Of a stretch of 64,000 nucleotides of DNA, positions 31,816-44,763 are shown one piece after another. Made by a program: the position numbers and the translations under genes. Position 1 is the first letter of the stretch. The number at the start of each line of letters is the position of its first letter. The notes beneath the pieces were generated by a model. The model was not told the origin of the DNA. It saw only the letters and a program-made list of their open reading frames with translations, and ran no database searches. This stretch comes from Thelephora terrestris (lineage: Eukaryota; Basidiomycota; Agaricomycetes; Thelephorales; Thelephoraceae): assembly GCA_015956445.1 (NCBI GenBank), contig WIUZ02000005.1:2170001-2234000 (forward strand), read 5' to 3'.

Positions 31816-32830
31816 CAATGGACACAGGGGCCCAGTCTTTCACTGTCCATTCTACTCCACTAAGACACTCCAAACAGTACCAACAGTCCTTGGAGCGGTC
31901 AAATTTCCCAGTCGTCCTGCTTGCCATCGCGGGACATCATCTAGTCGTGTCGACTGCCATTTCTACTGACTCCGTCTACGCCAACGAAACCTTCTCTGTG
32001 AGCCTCCGTGTGTCGACCCACGTTGCGGACGATGTCCTCCGCGTTGCGGGTGTGTTCATGGCGTTGAGCAAATGTATGAAGACGGTACAAGTTCTTCAGC
32101 CGAAGTGCCGAGGAAGTCCCACTAGCTAGAGTCTTATGGCCAAATACACGGCTAACCCGTCTGTGCCCAATGGAACGGAGAAAACCTTCACGTCTTTTCC
32201 AAATTGGACCGCCATGGTGAACCGATCAACCAGGGCGGCCTCAACGGTGAAGCCAGGCGACATCTGATGTATCTCGCGACGATACGAGCCGGGGATGACT
32301 CCGAGGCCACGGTTGTTTTGGTCAAACTTGCGGCAAAGTACAATGAAGATGCACATCACCTCCTTGCCGGGCAAGTTCCCCCCTCGCTCCGAACCTCCAT
32401 GCCTGCGTCCGTGTCATCGGTGACATGTCCATGGTCGTCATGCAATACATATCCCCTTCTGACGGCATGGCCCTTGCCGATATTCTACCACCCCGCCCTA
32501 ACATATCTCCCAGGCTCTCGATTTACTCCACTCAAAGGAATTTGTCTTCGGTGACCTCCGGGAACAGAACGTGCTGCACCTGTCGGATGGTCGCATCCTC
32601 CCTCATCCTCCTCGCCGACTTCGATGGCGTTGATGTGCATGAAACCAGCAGGTACTCTGTTTGTCTCAACCCTGAAGCGGGGCTCGGTGTCCGCAGGAAT
32701 CAAATCATGGAGAAATCACATGATCTCGCGAATTTGGAGAGACATGGGGCGAATTTCTGGGGAAGAGGAAGGAGATTGGGGTCTATTTGGTGTCATCGGA
32801 GATAAAGTGCTGTAGCAAAAGAATGTCAGT
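31816..32830 (+). pseudogene. Broken 3' copy of the Crinkler-type kinase gene (fossil)
   Basis: This stretch repeats the last exon region of the gene at 33007-35025, starting at the same place within its last intron (shared CATTCTACTCC and ACCAACAGTCCTTGG) and ending in the shared 3' flank (CTGTAGCAAAAGAATG). It lacks all upstream exons and carries several breaks, so it is a fossil of the kinase-like part only. The direct-repeat arrangement about 2.2 kb from the whole gene points to a tandem duplication followed by decay. Plavaka copy 2 ends 284 bp upstream. Confidence 0.75.
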
Positions 32831-32954
32831 ATAACCTGACCAGGCAGGGCCTCAAGTAATAATTGTTCCTGAACCAGAATTTCAATTTCGACAAAGCTCG
32901 GTCACGTTACTGGTGGGAACGCTGCCATTGATATCACGTGACGAGGAACTCGCC

Positions 32955-32966
32955 TATATAATATAT
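32955..32966 (+). promoter_or_regulatory. TATA box of the Crinkler-type gene
   Basis: TATATAATATAT lies about 50 bp before the ATG at 33007, downstream of a CACGTGAC motif near 32936. Confidence 0.5.
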
Positions 32967-33006
32967 GTGGCGTTGGTCCTCCCAATCATGACCATCAACT
33001 TCTGTC

Positions 33007-35025
33007 ATGTCCCGTTTTTACTGGGTCGCATTCCCCCATCCCTCCGTCGAAATCGACAACCAGGTCACGGCGTTGGAATTAACACCTGAGGATCATCTTC
33101 ACCACGTCCGTGCGTGGCTCCAGAAGGCCCACCCAAAGTGCTCTGATGATTTGGCGACTGCCTCATACTACAAGGTAAGGCGTTTCTCAACGCCCCAGCC
33201 TTCACCCTTACCGACGTTATGCAGGTTTCAAACTTCGCCCTTGATCGTTACTCCTCGCGAGAGATGTATGAATTGATCGGGAAAAGAGATGCGGATGCTC
33301 GACTAGCGCAGCGTCATCCGATGCGAACCCTGTTTCCTGAAGGCGCTCAGTCACCCGCATGCATCGAAATTGTGGTCGTTACCGATGAAAGCAAGTGTCC
33401 GCCCGTTGGTGCCCACCCCAGCGATTAGACTAACGGGCCATCATTCAGTCATAGAACAAGCGGATACTCTGGGAGATCCGTATGGTAACCTGCGCCATAT
33501 GAAAGGTTAGCGTCCTCTTCGTCTCATGCCCCTGCATATGTTCATCCCCTGCAGCACGAGCAAAATCATCCAGAGCCGCAGGATCAACCCGTTCGCCATC
33601 TGACAGTGTCAAGTCCTTCGCTGCAATTAAGAGCATTGTACTAGATGCCGGTGGACTATACTATGGCCGACACGACCGCTTTGGACCCCACACTGCTCTC
33701 TTCAACAAGGAACTGGCCCTCTTGAAGTACGAGATTGATCACCCTGAACGGTTTATTCCAGATGAAAATTTAGCGGACGCGATTAAGTTCGTCGAGACGG
33801 CCGCTAAATTTTTCGACGCCGAGAATATCAGAGAATCACGAATTCATCCTATCCTGGAAAGTCTTCTCGGGTCCAAGGGCAACTGGCAACAGCCCACCAA
33901 CAGTCGATCGGCCAAGCCAGACGTGGTTTGGTCAGAAGAGGGCTTCGCTTGTCTCATCGCAGAAATTAAGAACGAGCAGGGTCTAGGCGGTGACCCGTTT
34001 CTCCAGAGCTTGGTTGTGTACAGGAAATTTATCGGAGAGCAGAAGGTACCAACTCCCCACCCTGTCTTCATTCTACTCCGCTAAGACACGTCAAACAGTA
34101 CCAACAGTCCTTGGGGCGGTCAAATTTCCCAGTCGTCCTGCTTGCCATCGCGGGAGATCGTCTAGTCGTGGCGACTGCCATTTTTACCGACTCCATCTAC
34201 GCCAACGAATTGTTCACTATGAGCCTCCGTTTGTCGACCCACGTTGCGGACGATGTCTCCCGCGTTGCGCGTCTGTTCATGGCTGTGAAGCAATGCATAA
34301 AGCAGCTTCGCGGGCTCTACCAGCACCTCACCCGAAGCGCCGAGAGCGTCCCACCAGCCAGAGTCTTATGGCCAAATCCCACGGCCGATCCGTCTGTGCC
34401 CAATGGAACGGAAAAGATGAAAGAACTACACCTTGAGTTCTTTTCCAAATTGGACCGCCATGGTAACCCGATCAACCAGGGTGACCTCAACGATGAAGAC
34501 AAGCAACATCTGATGTATCTCGCGACGATGCGAGCCGGGGATGACTCCGAGGCCACGGTCGTTTTGGTCAAGTTCGCGACAAAGTACAATGAAGGTGCAC
34601 ATCGCCTCCTTGCCGAACAGGTTCCTCCCCTTGCTCCGACCCTCCATGCCTGCATACGTGTCATCGGTGACATGTTCATGGTCGTTATGCAATACATATC
34701 CCCTTCTGACGGCATGGCCCTTGCCGATATTCTACCACCCCGCCCTCACGCAGACGTGGTCCGCCCGCATATCTCCAAGGCTCTCGATTTACTCCACGCC
34801 AAGGAATTTGTCTTTGGTGACCTTCGGGAACAGAACGTGCTGTACCTGTCGGATGGTCGCATCCTCCTCGTCGACTTTGATGGCGTTGGTGTGCATGGAA
34901 TCAGCAGGTACTCTGTTTGTCTCAACATTGAAGCGGGGCTCGGTGTCCGCAGGAATCAAATCATGGACAAATCACATGATCTCGAGAACTTGGAGAGGCT
35001 CATGAGGCGACTTTCTCCGCAATAG
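33007..35025 (+). CDS. Crinkler-type effector-like protein with PD-(D/E)XK-like and kinase-like domains
   Basis: The gene looks whole, with about five exons: 33007-33174 (MSRFYWVAFPHPSVEIDNQV), from 33225, two short exons to about 33510, one to 34045 and a last one 34099-35025. The N-terminal ~110 residues resemble the ubiquitin-like header of Crinkler proteins. The middle has KPDVVWSEEGFACLIAEIKN, a D..ExK arrangement of the restriction-endonuclease fold, then GLGGDPFLQSLVVYRKFIG. The C-terminal domain is kinase-like: VVLVKF (ATP-binding lysine), FVFGDLREQNVLYL (catalytic loop with D and N) and ILLVDFDGVG (DFG-like). Header, nuclease and kinase in this order are known from published Crinkler-type effector architectures of fungi and oomycetes; secreted or intracellular conflict roles are proposed there. 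No signal peptide is seen. One intron may use a GC donor near 33394. Substrate unknown. Confidence 0.7.
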
Positions 35026-35404
35026 GAAGCATGTTAGGTTTTTCTGGTGTCATTGGAGATGAAGTACTGTAGCAAAAGAATGGCAGTCCGGCTCACTCAC
35101 AGAGTGTATTCTGGTGGATTGGTAGCAGCGCAAATGGCAGCAGGCTCCCATCATGTCATGTTACTCGCGACGCGTATGCATCTCACAATTAAGAACTGAA
35201 TGAATGCACTCCACAGTCAGTTTGAACAAAGATGCTGAAGAGGAATAAATACGATAAAAAATCATGAGGTACAACCGGATCGGAGTTCGGTATGGTCGTC
35301 GGTTCCCAACGATAGGTGAGTGAATATAAGAACGCACTGGGAATAGAAAAATGGTCCCGACCGTTGTAAGAAATGAGTTTCTTTCAAGGATATTTCTGGC
35401 CCCG

Positions 35405-36711
35405 TCATATTGGAACTTGTTCAATAGCATTTCTATCCCTGACACCATGCTCCGCGGGAGTCTCTCCGCCCACCTCCCTCGAAATCTCTGGATCCCCAGA
35501 GTCAGCAGAGGCTCCGTTGCCATTGGTCGAACCTCCCTGGCCATTAAAATGAATCGAACCGGTTATGTCCCCGATGGAGACGTCCCTGCTCGTCAATGCG
35601 GTCCAGTTGGCGACTCGTATAGTGATGAGGAACGGAGCGATGACCTGTTTGTGGCCGGGGTTAGATGGAAACTTTCCAGGGGCTGTGGTATGTGGGGGAA
35701 GGGACGGTATCAGCACGAACCTGAGTCATGCTGAGGGGTTTTAGGAAGACGCCAGGCAGGACGCTCCAGCGGACATACCACGATCCAAGATACAGTAGAG
35801 AGTTGGCGGCGTAAAGGGCAGAAGACTCGACCAAGATGGTGACGAGGGTCGTGTACAGCCTGTCAGCCCTGACCAGGGGACCCAATGCGCCCCGGATGTC
35901 CCTACTGTGTAGGATGAGTCGGGTGGCAATGAGGAGTGTGAGGAGGACATTGAGGGAGAGAGAAATCGCGTAGAATGGAGTGCCGGGGTTGAAGGAATCC
36001 CAGCTGTCAACCGGCTGCGAGACCTGGTAGATGAGTGTGATACCCATAGCTGTACCGATGACGTTAGCAGAGTGCTGCTATGAGCTTGTGGAGTACATAC
36101 CTACAGATGCAAGATACATTAGGCACGGGACGGCGATGACCCAGTGGTTCATGGCATAGATAATAAAGCAACGATAGAGCTAGAGGAATGGGTCCAAGTC
36201 AAACAACCGGGTAGCTAGGTTCAAGACGGGGCTCACCAGAAGGGCATCGGCTAGCCAGACGTTCACGAGGACCAGAGTGTTGGCAACCAGAGTGACCGCC
36301 GTGCGGTAGAGGACGATCTCGTACGCGACGGGCCCATCCTGATCGTAATCTCGGTCATCGATATAGCAAATGGATTGAATGTGGAGGCCCATCCCAACGT
36401 ATATTGTGGCAAACGAGAACATGGCCACAGTATGGGCTACGAGTCCCCACTTGATGCTCCTCCTCGTGCGATCGAGAGGATTGAGCAATGCGCTCATACA
36501 TTGGAAAAAGAGGGCGATGACCACCCCTGGGGATAACGAAAAAAATAGGGGAAGTAAGCGCGGATAAACGGACGCATGGGGTCGGTGTACCATAGAGCAA
36601 CGCGTCGATAAATGTTCCCGCGAAACTGGCCTTATCTTTGTGGTACAGATAAGAGACGATTCGTGGAGCGTTAGGATTATCTGACCAAGCTTTTGCCGGT
36701 TGCTCAGACAT
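35405..36711 (-). CDS. Seven-helix-type membrane protein of an Agaricomycete family, paralogue 1
   Basis: The start MSEQPAKAWSDNPNAPRIVS at 36711 was chosen because the paralogue at 50422 starts MSDSSEQPWSNSPDAPQIPS. Exon 1 ends LLYG and is joined to VVIALFFQCMSALLNPLDRT. Hydrophobic segments follow: VAHTVAMFSFATIYVGMGL, TAVTLVANTLVLVNVWLADA, a WVIAVPCLMYLA exon, MGITLIYQVS, SLSLNVLLTLLIATRLILH and a segment near VTILVESSALYAANSLLYL. The last exon begins VIAPFLITIRVANWTALTS and ends in a polar tail. About six to seven membrane spans are likely. The family is widespread in mushrooms and has no known function. It lies downstream-to-downstream with the Crinkler-type gene. The reading frame looks intact across about five short introns. 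Confidence 0.75.
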
Positions 36712-36879
36712 GGTGGCGACGTGGGCAACTGATGGAGGACGAGAGGGGGGCGGAGTCTGATGAGAGCAAGTGAAGGGTTGTCGTATACAAATACCTTTGG
36801 GATTAATGGGGTCCGAATGAAAACGTAAGTACATGCGTGATGCACGATCATAATTACAGACGGGGAAAAGAACAAACAA

Positions 36880-39461
36880 GCGTTTGTTTATTGTCTGGAA
36901 AGATCAACTTTTAGGGCCGCCGTTTCTGATTCAGTGTTCAGAATTCAGTGTTCACTGCGATATCTGCAGAACCCCGATGTCAGCCCGAGCTGCAAATCCG
37001 ACAGAACGGTCAGAGATATACGCGCATGTTCTACGCCCTATTTTTTTCCTTTTTGGCTCGCGGGTGGGCTGGAAACGTTCTGTAACATCCCTCTCGGAGA
37101 TGTTCCTTGTCTACGGAGTGTACACAGTCAGGAGGCACAACCAATGTAAGGTTCCCTTCCGCTTCAGTGCCACCGTAGACGTCATCTTCTCCGAGCGTGG
37201 CGGGGAATGGAAAATCCAGCTCAGTGGCGAAGTATAAGCGCTAATCCCCGAACGAAACGGTTCGGATGATGCCGAGTGTACATCGGCGTCTGACTCCAGC
37301 ACAACCCTAGGGTTACAGATCCAGCCGTGCAGCGCAGGAGTGGCACTTATCTATCAGATCCTCTCCGCAGGCATCCAGGTCCTCTGATCAACGATAACGA
37401 TTTCAGCTCCGCTCGGCTTCAGTCAGGTGTCTGTGCTGGCTTTGCGCGAGAAGAAAAGACAGTCGGATGCACGCCAACAATGCGGGTCCAAAGCGATGCA
37501 CGATCTGCGTGGGTCCCTGCCAGGGACTGAAGTACTGATCATCAAGGGTTCAAGAAGGGGAACTCTTCTTCGGCATAGATTGCGCGTACGCTGAGCGGCG
37601 ATTGACAGACCCGAATGCAATAATAGACAGTTCCTTTCGTGGACCGCGCAGCCTGGTGAGACAATCAGGATCACCGTCGTTGATCCGAGGATCCGTTGTT
37701 GGCTGTGATGGTAGATAGAAACACGTCGGGCTTGTTGAGTTCTTGAGGCACTGAGTACTGTCGAGTTGGACAAAAGAGCAAGGGTGTGTCTTACATTACC
37801 TGAATCGAGATTGAGAGCTAGATGGCTCTCCCGGACAACCAGACCTGAGGTTGAAACGTGAAATGAGTGTGCAGGAGGGAGAGAGTTTGGAGGTTTCAAC
37901 AAAGTCGCTTTGTAACCCTCGGCCATCACTCATGCGATACATCTCAGTTCGCTGGACACCGCTGCAGAAAACTCCAAGAGTGGGAATGAGCGCGTTGAAC
38001 CGCTTTTTGCCCACGAAGTACGCCGAATGGCCCATTCAAGAACGCTATGAGTTAAAGGCCTCGGAAACCCAGTAAGATTCTGAGAGCACGGATTTTAGCG
38101 AACGAGCCGACGTAGAAATTTTACGAGGTGCTAGCGGGTTGAACGGGGAATGGAAAATGACATTGGAAAAGCCCGTGGTCTAAATTCTGCGTACCAAGTC
38201 CATCTTCGTACTCCTGAGGACGATGTCAAAAATGGATGCTTGCCGCTCACAGTGCTCGCATACATGGGTAGGTTACGAATAATTGCTTATGAAATACATC
38301 CAGGATATGTGTACAGGTTCCTGATATCGTTCTGCTGTTCCAGTTGTGTTCACACATCGCCTCGATCTGATTTTACCTGGGGCTGGACGTTATTCCCCGG
38401 AAGCAAGGGAAACGAGAGATGGACCTACGGCTTCTTCGCTAGAAGTGGCGCCTTCGAGAATTTCCTCCGTGAAACGTTCAGTTTTGACTTTGACCTTGGA
38501 TCCAGCTTCGTCAGCAGGCGGTTCCTCAGCATGAGAAAGCCTGCATGGATGAAGGAGTTGGCTCACGAGTATCAGAGGAATCGGGCGCAAGGGGTCCTTC
38601 GATAGACTCTCGCTCATATGTGGCTTCGCGGCTCCCAACTCTGTCCTCCGCGGAGTACCGCGATTTGACGTACTTGACAGTCCTTGAGACGAGAGCTTCC
38701 GGAGTGTCACTGGATTGGTCAGCCTATAGTTGGTTCGTTTGAGATTAAGTGTGTAATTTTGTGGGCGGGGTACCACCCACTTTTACATTAGCCTCGGAAG
38801 AGGTAGCAAGGCTTTCGTTCCAACCCGGCGCTTCATGAATGGGAGTCGAAGTCAGATGTTGCTTTTGGGCCAGGTTCCTTTGCTTTTCGATTTCGAGCGT
38901 GTCAGGATTGTTATCGTGCACCGTGCTAGTTCTGTGCGTTAGAACCTTCCTGTTCGCTCTCACGGATGAGCACGGGAGTGTGATGATACCTAGAGTAGAG
39001 CCTTGCAACGGCGCGCTGAGAAACTAGAGAACGTTTTGGAATTGAACGGGCAGAGAGGGAGAGCATATCGTTATCGGGCGTGGAGACGAGAAGAGATAGA
39101 GGTTTATTGCAAACCGACAATGTTTATCTTTATACTATAACTTATAGGGGCGTAGGAGCAACACGATTTCAAAGCCACTAGGAACCACAGGGTGATGTCA
39201 TTTGGCGCGGGAGGCGCGGGTAATCATGCTTAAGTAAAGAAAAAATGGCATGTGTCAACAAACACGCGGGGGCCACGAGGCAAGAAAAGCGTTGAGTCTG
39301 TCGGTCACAGTTGAGACTGGGTGAGTGTTTCCTGAGCGTTAACGGCGATTCATTCTCACATGTGTGATAACTCGTAGGGAGTTGGACCTCACCCAATGTT
39401 CTCCCAGATCTATTAAATCGATTCCTTACTTCATTTTCACACCTCGCTTCGCACACGAGCC
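36880..39461. other. intergenic, no supported gene
   Basis: Open frames here (for example 37423-37929 minus and 38150-38605 plus) overlap on both strands, have no recognisable domain and no convincing splice pattern. The stretch 38380-38560 is open in three frames with S/T/E-rich translations and could be a decayed gene. The last few hundred bases should hold the promoter of the coiled-coil gene. Confidence 0.5.
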
Positions 39462-42167
39462 ATGTCGTCCTTAAGGCTTTTCCTAGATTACCTTTGGCCC
39501 CCTCCTCTGTTCTCTCACCCCATGGTCGTCTCCCAGCAGCGCGATAGCTCCGACAACCTCCCCTTCTTCATGAACCGCCACGACCTCATCCAGTACTCGA
39601 CCCACCCCTTCCAGGTCCCCACCGTGGTCAGGCATCGCACCCTCCGTCGGAAACGCGCAGAAAGCGTTGATTGTGCTCAGCAGGGTCCTCTTTCCGCGTT
39701 CTCTGACCCCATTTCCTCCTCGCCAAGGCAGAGCCCAGACCCGGCTGATACCCCGCACCCCAACCTTCGGGAACTTCGGGACCGTCGCCGCGCCGATGAG
39801 GATCCCGCTCTTGCCAAAGGTTTCGGGAGGCGCATCCACGATCTAGACATCTCCTATAATGAGCAGCGCAAACTCGCAGAGGATAGGCAACATCGAATAT
39901 CTTTCTTGGAGAAGGAGAACGTCGATCTGCGAGCCAAGCTAGATTCTACCCAGAAACGTCTCCAGGTTCTTCAGAGCGCAAACACCTCCTTCGCTTCGAA
40001 CGTGACCAAACTCGAACGCGAAGTACAGGCGGTCAGGACCCAACATGCATCTTGCAAAACTAGGATATCTTCCGCCGAAACTCGTTATACTACGCTGCTG
40101 GCAGCTAACAACGTGTTGCAGAATTCCTATAACGACCTTCGATCTTCTCATCAGGCTTTGCAATCAGCTTCCACTTCGGTCCAGCTGTCCCATTCCGCAT
40201 TGCTCTTCAGTACCTCTACGCCCTATACCCCCCCACTACCTATTCCTCGGCGATTGACTCCTCCCCCACCGAATTCGCCCATCGATAGACCTGCGATACC
40301 CCCTGTACCACCAGTCCCAACACCTGTACCATTACCAGCCCCACCAAGACCGCAACTTCAGCTTAAGCCAAAACAACTAGACGTCATCACACCCCCAGTC
40401 ATCTCTCGCGAATCGTCCACTCAAACTTCGCCCACCTCAGCTGGTACCACCTTCTCCCGTTCCTCTGACGACTCGCATGTCTCTCGCTTGAAGACTCTCC
40501 TCAACGACCGGACCTCTGAATTAAACACTCTCCAAGCTTTCTTGTCGAAACACGATGAGTGGTCTGGCGCTCAAGTCGTCGAGGCAGTGAACGATCTCAA
40601 TGGCGAACTTGCAAGATTAGCATCTGCTGTCAGCGAGTCCTTCGTCGTTGGATCAGATATTGACTCCGACTGTTCGGATAACGCGAGTGTAGGCACAAGG
40701 TCTTCGCTTAGTCTTCCAATCGACAGATCCGTTCAAGAAGTACACGGCCGACTGAAGGAAGCTCTGGGGTCCACCTTCTACCACCTCGTTTTCACATCTC
40801 CCGACCCGCCATCTGATCCGTCGATGCTCGTCCAGTACGCCATTCAGGCGTGGGAGGTCTGGTGTTGTTCGCAGATCCTTGATGGTTTCTGTTTCGGTCT
40901 CCCCAGTGAAGTAGAAAGACTACTCACTGACGTTTGGGAGAACATGAAACGTGAAGGTACATCACTTTTTCTCCATTCCCTTATTCTCCGATCTTGGCGC
41001 TGAGCCACTGACGTTTCTCTTTCTCCGTGTGGGCTGCGAACAGAGCTACAACCCATGAGTTCTAGATGGAGAGGGCTGACGCACGAATACCTCCGTGGTG
41101 TCTTGGCCGCTCCGACTCCGAGGTCTTCCCAACTTCCTACCCCACCCGCTTCTCCGTCGATCTCCGCGCTTTACAGGTCTCGGTCTAACGAACCTCTATC
41201 AATCAGAACTCTTCGGGAAAGGGAGCTGTTCGATCTGAACGTTCGTGGTATCCTCGCTATCCTCTCAGGGGTTGGCCTCGAGGTTGACCAGGGTCCGCTA
41301 CCTCCCCCCACGCGTCGATCTCCTGCATCTAGAGGCAGCTTATCTACAGTCCCCGACGGGAACGCAATCAACGCTACGAAGGTCGTCGACCAGTTTGGCG
41401 AGGCCCTGAAGAGGATCCAGGAACAAGCGATAGAACTCGGAAGAGTCACTAAAGAGGGCGTGATGAGCGGCTGGTTTGACGTTACGAGTGTTCCTGGAGC
41501 CGTCGCACTGCCCGCTCCTGCATCCCCACCTTCCCCTTCCCCTTCTCAACACGTTTGGACACCCCAAGTGAAGTCACCGCAGAAAGGAGCTAGGCGAGCT
41601 ACTGTTGATATCCCGCCGAGGAGACCCGACAGCGCTGCGGGGGATAGGAGGATGAGCGAGTCTTCCTTGGCCCTATCCCCATCCTTGCTCCACACTTCAC
41701 CACAGCCGAGCCGGAAGGCGACACCCTCACCCAACCCTGACCGCACACCAACCCACACGCCAAACATCAGTCGATCTCCTAACCTCGATCGCCCTTACCC
41801 ACCATCGCCGTCGTCACTTTACGTACCCCAGACTCCACCCTCCCGCCCTGGCTCCGCCAGACCCAGAGACGGGAAGGCGATAGTGAGGAAGTTTGACCCT
41901 GATACCATGGACAACGTGTTTAAAGGGTTCGTGTCGGAGGACGCGGAGTCCGTGGTGATGTGCACGGTCGAGTTCGGGTTGGATTGTATGAGGAAGGTCG
42001 TGTCGGATGAGGATCTTGGGGTGGTGTTCAGCCCTATTGATTCGCCGGTCACGCTTCCGGGATTGGGAACTTCCGAAAGGGGGGCGAGTCAAACAGAGAC
42101 GATGGAGAGGAGGACGCTTGTGAAACCCAAGGTGTTGTTGGAGAGCGTGATTGAGTTCATGGGTTGA
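39462..42167 (+). CDS. Large coiled-coil protein with Pro/Ser-rich linkers, unknown function
   Basis: Two exons (39462-40956 and 41044-42167) are joined by an 87-nt intron with GTACAT..ACAG ends; the joint reads MKRE-ELQPMSSRWRG in phase. About 870 residues. Residues ~120-250 form a coiled coil (for example FLEKENVDLRAKLDSTQKRL, VTKLEREVQAVRTQHASCK). A proline-rich part follows, then a short helical segment (LKTLLNDRTSELNTLQAFLS). A globular region contains TFYHLVFTSPDPPSDPSMLV and AIQAWEVWCCSQILDGFCFG. The second exon is Pro/Ser-rich with a conserved-looking end (VMCTVEFGLDCMRKVVSDED). Such a layout suits a scaffold or cytoskeletal adaptor but nothing proves it. No signal peptide or membrane span. 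I do not recognise the family. Confidence 0.7.
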
Positions 42168-42813
42168 TTTCTCGTGGGGGTTTGCGTGCTGGGTGCTGCA
42201 TGGTCCCCATTGTTCTTCGGTTTCGCGTGGACGCCACCGCCTGTTGTGCGTGGTGGAAAAAAAAAACTCACACAGTATGCTGTCTTTATTTTTTTTGGAT
42301 TGTATTCGGGGCCCCCCTTCCGCATTGCGTTATAATGTGTAACTTCCTTCTCGGTATGTTCAATGTTCTTGTTAGACGTGTACTCACGACGTTTCTTCGT
42401 TTCCTGCTTTCTTGTATGAGTCCTTCCCCTTGCTTCCCCCCCCCCCCCTCCCCAGTTCAAGCATAAAGTTTTCGCTTCCCCCATTCGCTCTATTCGTCGC
42501 TCTGTTCTTTTTCATAACTCATCCCGCAAGCAAAATCGCATCCCACCCCCATTCAATGCTCTTGACGCTCAAGTACTCAAATCTTATGTATTTTAAGGAC
42601 CCCATCGCCTTGTGCGTTTAATATTTATACCTTACTTAAGCTTTCGCAATAAAACTTTTTCTACTCTTTCACCATCTTTGCTTCTTCATTTCGGAAGAGT
42701 ACGGCTTTTTGAAGGATAGGAGTTGTATTCAGCCACCGGTGAGTTTATGTGTAACGTCCTGTGTGCATGCGGGGGAGGAACAAAAACGATGAATGTATTT
42801 CGTGATTACCCGT
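42168..42813. other. convergent intergenic region
   Basis: Lies between the stop of the coiled-coil gene and the stop of CWC2. It holds a run of about 11 C (near 42437), several A- and T-runs and an AATAAA at about 42647, consistent with 3' ends of both genes. No open frame of note. Confidence 0.5.
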
Positions 42814-44147
42814 CTAATCGTCCTCGTCGCTTCCATAATCGCCCAACGATATGCCCACGGGGGTCGTGGTTGGTTTTGCCGTCGCGACTGTCGGTCCGCC
42901 GGTACGTTTCCGGATCTCGGCAAAGTACTTGAGACCTTCCAGAGTGTCCGAACTTAGTAGTCCCATCGGCGCAGGGGGTTGTGGTTCCTGCGGCGGAGGC
43001 TCGATTCTCCGCCTCTTCGCATCAGGCGAACCGTCGTCCTCTTCCTCGTCCTGGGCGTCTACCTCATCCGCATCTCGCACATCATAATCCTCATCAACGT
43101 CCTCGAGGACCAACCCGTCCTCCAAAGCTTTGAGCCGTCGTTCCGCTTGAAGGATCTTGGGGTCCATTCTCGCTTGAATGGCCTCCCGGCCCATCTCTTC
43201 CAGCCTTCGCTTCTCGGCTACTTTTGAGGTGGGGTTTGGGTCTTCGGTGGCCCAGCGGACGTTGAGGATCTCGTCGTTGTCGAGGGATTGGCAGGCCATG
43301 GCTTCTTTGGCGAATTGAGCGTTGTATTCGTTGATGTAAGTCACGAACGCTACGCTTCGGTATTGAAGGACGCGGACTGCGTGCGATTGGGGAGCAAGCG
43401 AACGTGAGGAACGGCAAACGATGAAGAGAACCCGGAGATTCTGACGCACTTTTCTCGACTTCACCCCATTCTTTGAAATGCCTCCGCACTGTTTCCTCGG
43501 TCTCCTCACCGGTCCCGACCTCCTTGATCCTCCCGACGTATAAGGTCCTGTTCTGCCTCGTGAAAGTGCCGACGCCGCCCATATCGTCGCGGTAATCCGA
43601 GAACTTCTCTCGCGCGAAACAGTCTTTGGAGTTATCCGGCAGCAGGGTAGCGTCCGTCGGCAGGGTGTGGAGGTACTCGCATTCGTATCCGTACGGACAG
43701 CACCCTCGGGAGAAGAACAGACAGTAGTATTTCATTCCTGTGATGTCCGCTCGTGTGAGGCCCGCATCTTTTTTTATGTGGCACCGGGTTTGGGACTTGG
43801 TTTTGCTTGAGGATCGGGAGGGGGTAGGTTTAGTTCTTGGTCAGCGAGCCGTTGTGGCGAAGGGGCTAGACCGTTTTGGACGTACTTTGAGTAGCTGTCT
43901 TCTCTGTCGCCACCGGCCCATTTGTTATACCAGATATCTGTTCGGTACGGCGCGTCGGTGAGCGACTGTTCAAGCATTGCTGGAGGGTATCGGACGTACT
44001 ATATTCTTTCCCTGTTTGTGGTGCCTCCTTCTTCTCGACTTGGCCCGGAGCGACCTGTTTCCGCGCAGGTTTGAGTTTCTTTTGCTTCTTGACCGCTTGT
44101 TGTTGCTGCTGTGGCACAACGGCGGTTTCTGTCTCAGTAGATGCCAT
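42814..44147 (-). CDS. CWC2: Pre-mRNA-splicing factor CWC2
   Basis: A component of the NineTeen complex that contacts U6 snRNA and the pre-mRNA in the catalytic spliceosome. The start at 44147 reads MASTETETAVVPQQQQQAV. Splice joints in phase give KEY-NIWYNKWAGGDREDSYS, then K-SQTRCHIKKDAGLTRADITG, the CCCH finger FSRGCCPYGYECEYLHTLP, the DCFAREKFSDYRDDMGGVG block and the RRM (RNP2 RTLYVGRI, RNP1 RSVAFVTY, split by an intron). The end of the RRM region reads LDNDEILNVRWATEDPNP, followed by an acidic tail ending GDYGSDEDD. Introns lie near 43935-44004, 43806-43885 and 43380-43455. Length of about 370 residues fits the family. Neighbours are convergent on one side and divergent (about 600 bp) with the unknown gene at 44764. 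High confidence because domain order and motifs are all present. Confidence 0.93.
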
Positions 44148-44763
44148 TAGAACGGGCGTTAATTTGAGGGAGGTGGGACCGGTGAAGGAGATGGGTGACA
44201 CGTGATCGGCAATTGATCAGCGATCCTCATGTTCGTCGACGCCCACGTCGAATCTGACCTGCGATCCTGAGGGAAGCCTCGACGGTTTGGAAACTAGAGT
44301 GCTGTGCTATGACGTCTCATGGGCTTTGTGCTAGCGCTTCGGAAGAAACGCGGAATGACCACTTAGCGTTCAATGCGTAGTTTTTGACGTCAGCTGTTCT
44401 GGTAGAGGCTTTGCGTTCTGGCGTATCCTGCGGTCCGAAGTCTCTCTCCGTCTGCTAGCTACGGCTGTGGATACTGGCTCCTACGGAAGCTCGGGATGGT
44501 CTGTGGGATGGTCTACGATAGCCCCGGAAAAAAAATACCGTCCATTCACCATCGGTGTCTCCTCGGCTTCAGGTATTTTTGGTCCCGGCATTAGGATAGT
44601 TTGTTTGCTCCCGACGGCCCCGTTTCTTCCGGTCTCCAAACTGCCTCTTTCGAGATTGGTTAGCTTCGTTTGCCAAAGAGCTTAAAAACTCTGCGTCCGT
44701 TTGAGACACCCACAAACCTCGCCTCTCCCTCCACCACACTTGCAAACCCCCCAATCTATCACA

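Noticed and set aside
38150-38605. 151-codon frame as a gene
   Set aside because: Overlaps an equally long frame on the other strand, no recognisable domain, no splice or promoter support.
42437-42447. Poly-C run as a regulatory site
   Set aside because: A simple homopolymer in a convergent 3' region with no associated structure.
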